A program made the position numbers and the translations under genes. Below, piece after piece: positions 62,311 through 64,000 of a DNA stretch of 64,000 nt; position 1 is the first letter of the stretch; each line of letters starts with the position of its first letter. Origin of the DNA: Breviolum minutum Mf 1.05b.01 (Eukaryota; Sar; Dinophyceae; Suessiales; Symbiodiniaceae); NCBI GenBank assembly GCA_000507305.1, contig DF239432.1:143557-207556 (forward strand), in the 5' to 3' direction. The notes beneath the pieces were generated by a model. The model did no database searches. It saw nothing but the letters and a program-made list of their open reading frames with translations, and was not told the origin of the DNA.

Positions 62311-64000
62311 TTGTGTAGGGTGAAAAGAGGCGGGGAGGCTTCTTTGATGGTAGCGAGAAGAAGTTCAGACAATTCAGAATCTTTCGCTTTCTCAGAAAGT
62401 GAAGGAAGACGAAAGGGAAGATAAATGTGAGGGTTGGAATAAAAATCCTGCAAACGTGAAACCGTTTTGAGAATAGCAGGAGTGAGCTCCACTGTGAAAT
62501 CAGCAGGCCATGATTCCAATGTATTCCAGTCAGCCCATAAAAAAGGTGGGAGAAAGTCAAGAAAAGGAAGTTTAGGATAAAGCTTAGATGCATAAGTAAT
62601 ACAGGCGTGTTGGAAACCTGGGAGGCCAGAGAAATAATTGATATCATACAGCAGGTTTTTTGGATGGTAGGCCAAAGGAGTTTGCACAACGTTGCCCATA
62701 TCAGTAATGGCTCTTGGTCGAAGCCAAGGTGGCAAGGGGCGAGGTGTCAGTTTTGTAGGGTGCAAAGCAGGTAACCATCCATCATCAAAGGGAGAAGATG
62801 AGCCGGTAGGAAGGACAATGATATCTGAGGAAGCAAAGAAGTAGCGTGCTCGCGAAACGGAACCCCAAGTGGAGCAATTAATATAATGCGCACATTTAAT
62901 AGGGATACCGAGGAGTTCATGAATATAGGTTTTCATGTGTTCCTTCGTTGAACCAGCATTTTCGAATAGTACAATGACCTTATGCCACCAGCGAGTAAGA
63001 GACAAGTAGTAAAGCACTGCCCAGCCACAGTGGATAAGTACGCTCCTATCTCCTACTAACCCAAGGAGGCCATTACCTCGACCAATGACTGTTAGATCAG
63101 GACAAGGGAAGCCAGCAGCTAGGAAGATGACAGAGTCTTCGGGCAACAGTGAAAGAAACTGTTTAAGGATTAGGCAGTGATTTTGGATGAGGGCCCATAC
63201 ATCCTTAGCGTAAAATGAGTGGGCACCACGTTTGTCATAAGCCCATAAGGTGCCATCCAATGGCCATCCTTTGACCTTGGCAACTATAGAGCGGGTGCCG
63301 GGGTCATTCTCGGCAGCAAGAATGGCATGGGGCCAAGCTTCAAGGGCCTGCGAGATGACATCGACAAAACTACCGCTGCCATCGAAGAGTGAGATAATGC
63401 TAAATTTAGAATGGGAAGTATTAATAGCCTTAGGGATAGGGAGGGCAGCAAATCGTTGTAACAATTTTGGGCAAATTAGTTGGGCCGTGGAAGAACGCTT
63501 AAAATGGACACCAATGACCTGATAAGAGAGAAGGTCTGAAAGTGGAACACTACGTACTCCAGCGGTAGGATCATAGACAGTGACGCAAAGTTGGTCTTCA
63601 TGATAGGATTCAATGATTAAAGGAGGGGAGGCAATGGGGTTGACTGGGTTGATGGGTTCAAGCATTAAGGCGGCAAGTCTAAGAACGATGGGCCGAGTAG
63701 GTTCAGAGGTATTGGCTTTAGATTCCTCAGTAGTAGGAATCTTGGATAAGAAGAGTTCCAAGAAATGTGATTTTTGAATGTTAGAAAAAGTTGAACAGCA
63801 GAATATCAAAGAAGGTTGAGAAAAAATTAGTTTAGAGGATTCAGGAAGGTAATCGAAGATACGCTTGAACTCATGACATAGCTGGTCAGAGCTCGTAACC
63901 AAAGGAAAAGATTCCAAATATATGATGGGAGACGAGGATCGTTTTGTGGGTGTAAGAAGTGTAGGGAAAAGTTCTTTTTGTAGGTCTTCGGGAAGACCTA
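62289..64000 (-). CDS. Element B ORF1: DNMT3-like C5-cytosine methyltransferase, 5' end outside window
   Basis: The frame is open to the window edge (LPEDLQKELFPTLLTPTKRS at its start), so the N-terminus is missing. Motifs: FSIISLFDGSGSFVDVI (motif I, SAM binding), AAGFPCPDLTVIGRGNGLLG (motif IV with the catalytic Cys of PC), VIVLFENAGS (motif VI, ENx) and SVSRARYFF (motif VIII; RARYFW in DNMT3), then RPLP. Motif order is complete and uninterrupted, so it could be active in methylating cytosine. Methyltransferases captured by retrotransposons are known in dinoflagellates. The frame stops after IIGNFF at an eight-T run, where the unknown domain continues one base on. Confidence 0.83.
   Translation of the reverse strand, partial: GLPEDLQKELFPTLLTPTKRSSSPIIYLESFPLVTSSDQLCHEFKRIFDYLPESSKLIFSQPSLIFCCSTFSNIQKSHFLELFLSKIPTTEESKANTSEPTRPIVLRLAALMLEPINPVNPIASPPLIIESYHEDQLCVTVYDPTAGVRSVPLSDLLSYQVIGVHFKRSSTAQLICPKLLQRFAALPIPKAINTSHSKFSIISLFDGSGSFVDVISQALEAWPHAILAAENDPGTRSIVAKVKGWPLDGTLWAYDKRGAHSFYAKDVWALIQNHCLILKQFLSLLPEDSVIFLAAGFPCPDLTVIGRGNGLLGLVGDRSVLIHCGWAVLYYLSLTRWWHKVIVLFENAGSTKEHMKTYIHELLGIPIKCAHYINCSTWGSVSRARYFFASSDIIVLPTGSSSPFDDGWLPALHPTKLTPRPLPPWLRPRAITDMGNVVQTPLAYHPKNLLYDINYFSGLPGFQHACITYASKLYPKLPFLDFLPPFLWADWNTLESWPADFTVELTPAILKTVSRLQDFYSNPHIYLPFRLPSLSEKAKDSELSELLLATIKEASPPLFTLHNIIGNFF

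Noticed and set aside
1..64000. CRISPR array, rRNA or tRNA genes, bacterial operon signals
   Set aside because: No regularly spaced repeats, no tRNA cloverleaf-like or rRNA core sequence seen, and the split host gene shows a eukaryotic nuclear genome.

Overview
The window looks like nuclear DNA of a dinoflagellate, probably of the Symbiodiniaceae type. One conserved host gene is broken into dozens of very short exons. Its inferred introns nearly always end in AG followed by G, and several start with GC instead of GT. The rest is packed with retroelements that carry cytosine-methyltransferase-like domains. All recognised genes lie on the minus strand, so in every region transcription runs right to left.

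Region 1 (1-20409) is a multi-exon gene for translation initiation factor eIF3a. The ATG exon is at 20353-20409. The PCI-type N-terminal half is read in small exons between about 20.4 and 9.8 kb, and the charged coiled-coil half between about 9.2 and 2.0 kb. A Gly/Arg-rich micro-exon array below 1.9 kb runs off the left edge. Its introns hold three small terminal-inverted-repeat elements. Region 20.4-22.2 kb is gene-poor and ends in an 85-bp direct repeat.

Region 2 (22.2-30.7 kb) appears to be a nested pair. Element D is a decayed reverse transcriptase/RNase H element. It is split into a 3' part (22190-23780) and a 5' fragment (30150-30610) by element C. Element C has four tightly packed ORFs: a Cys/His finger protein, a truncated tyrosine-recombinase-like protein, a gag-like CCCH protein, and a methyltransferase-like/RT/RNase H polyprotein. 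The last two share a frame and are separated by a single TGA.

Region 3 (30.7-64 kb) holds two diverged copies, A (30715 to about 43.3 kb, decayed) and B (44221 to beyond 64000), of one very large LINE-like element. They lie head to tail and share a 3' terminus and gene order. ORF1 is a DNMT3-like cytosine methyltransferase followed by an unknown domain. ORF2 is an AP-type endonuclease, LINE reverse transcriptase, Cys motif, RNase H, and a domain with motifs like family-A/virophage-type polymerases. ORF3 is a very long protein that in B contains a superfamily 1 helicase. Copy B has frame changes, several clearly at homopolymer runs, one in-frame TGA and a 501-base N gap. It may therefore be a nearly intact element seen through assembly errors, or a young pseudogene.

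The combination of methyltransferase, retrotransposition enzymes, a second DNA-polymerase-like domain and a helicase in one mobile unit is the most unusual content of the window.
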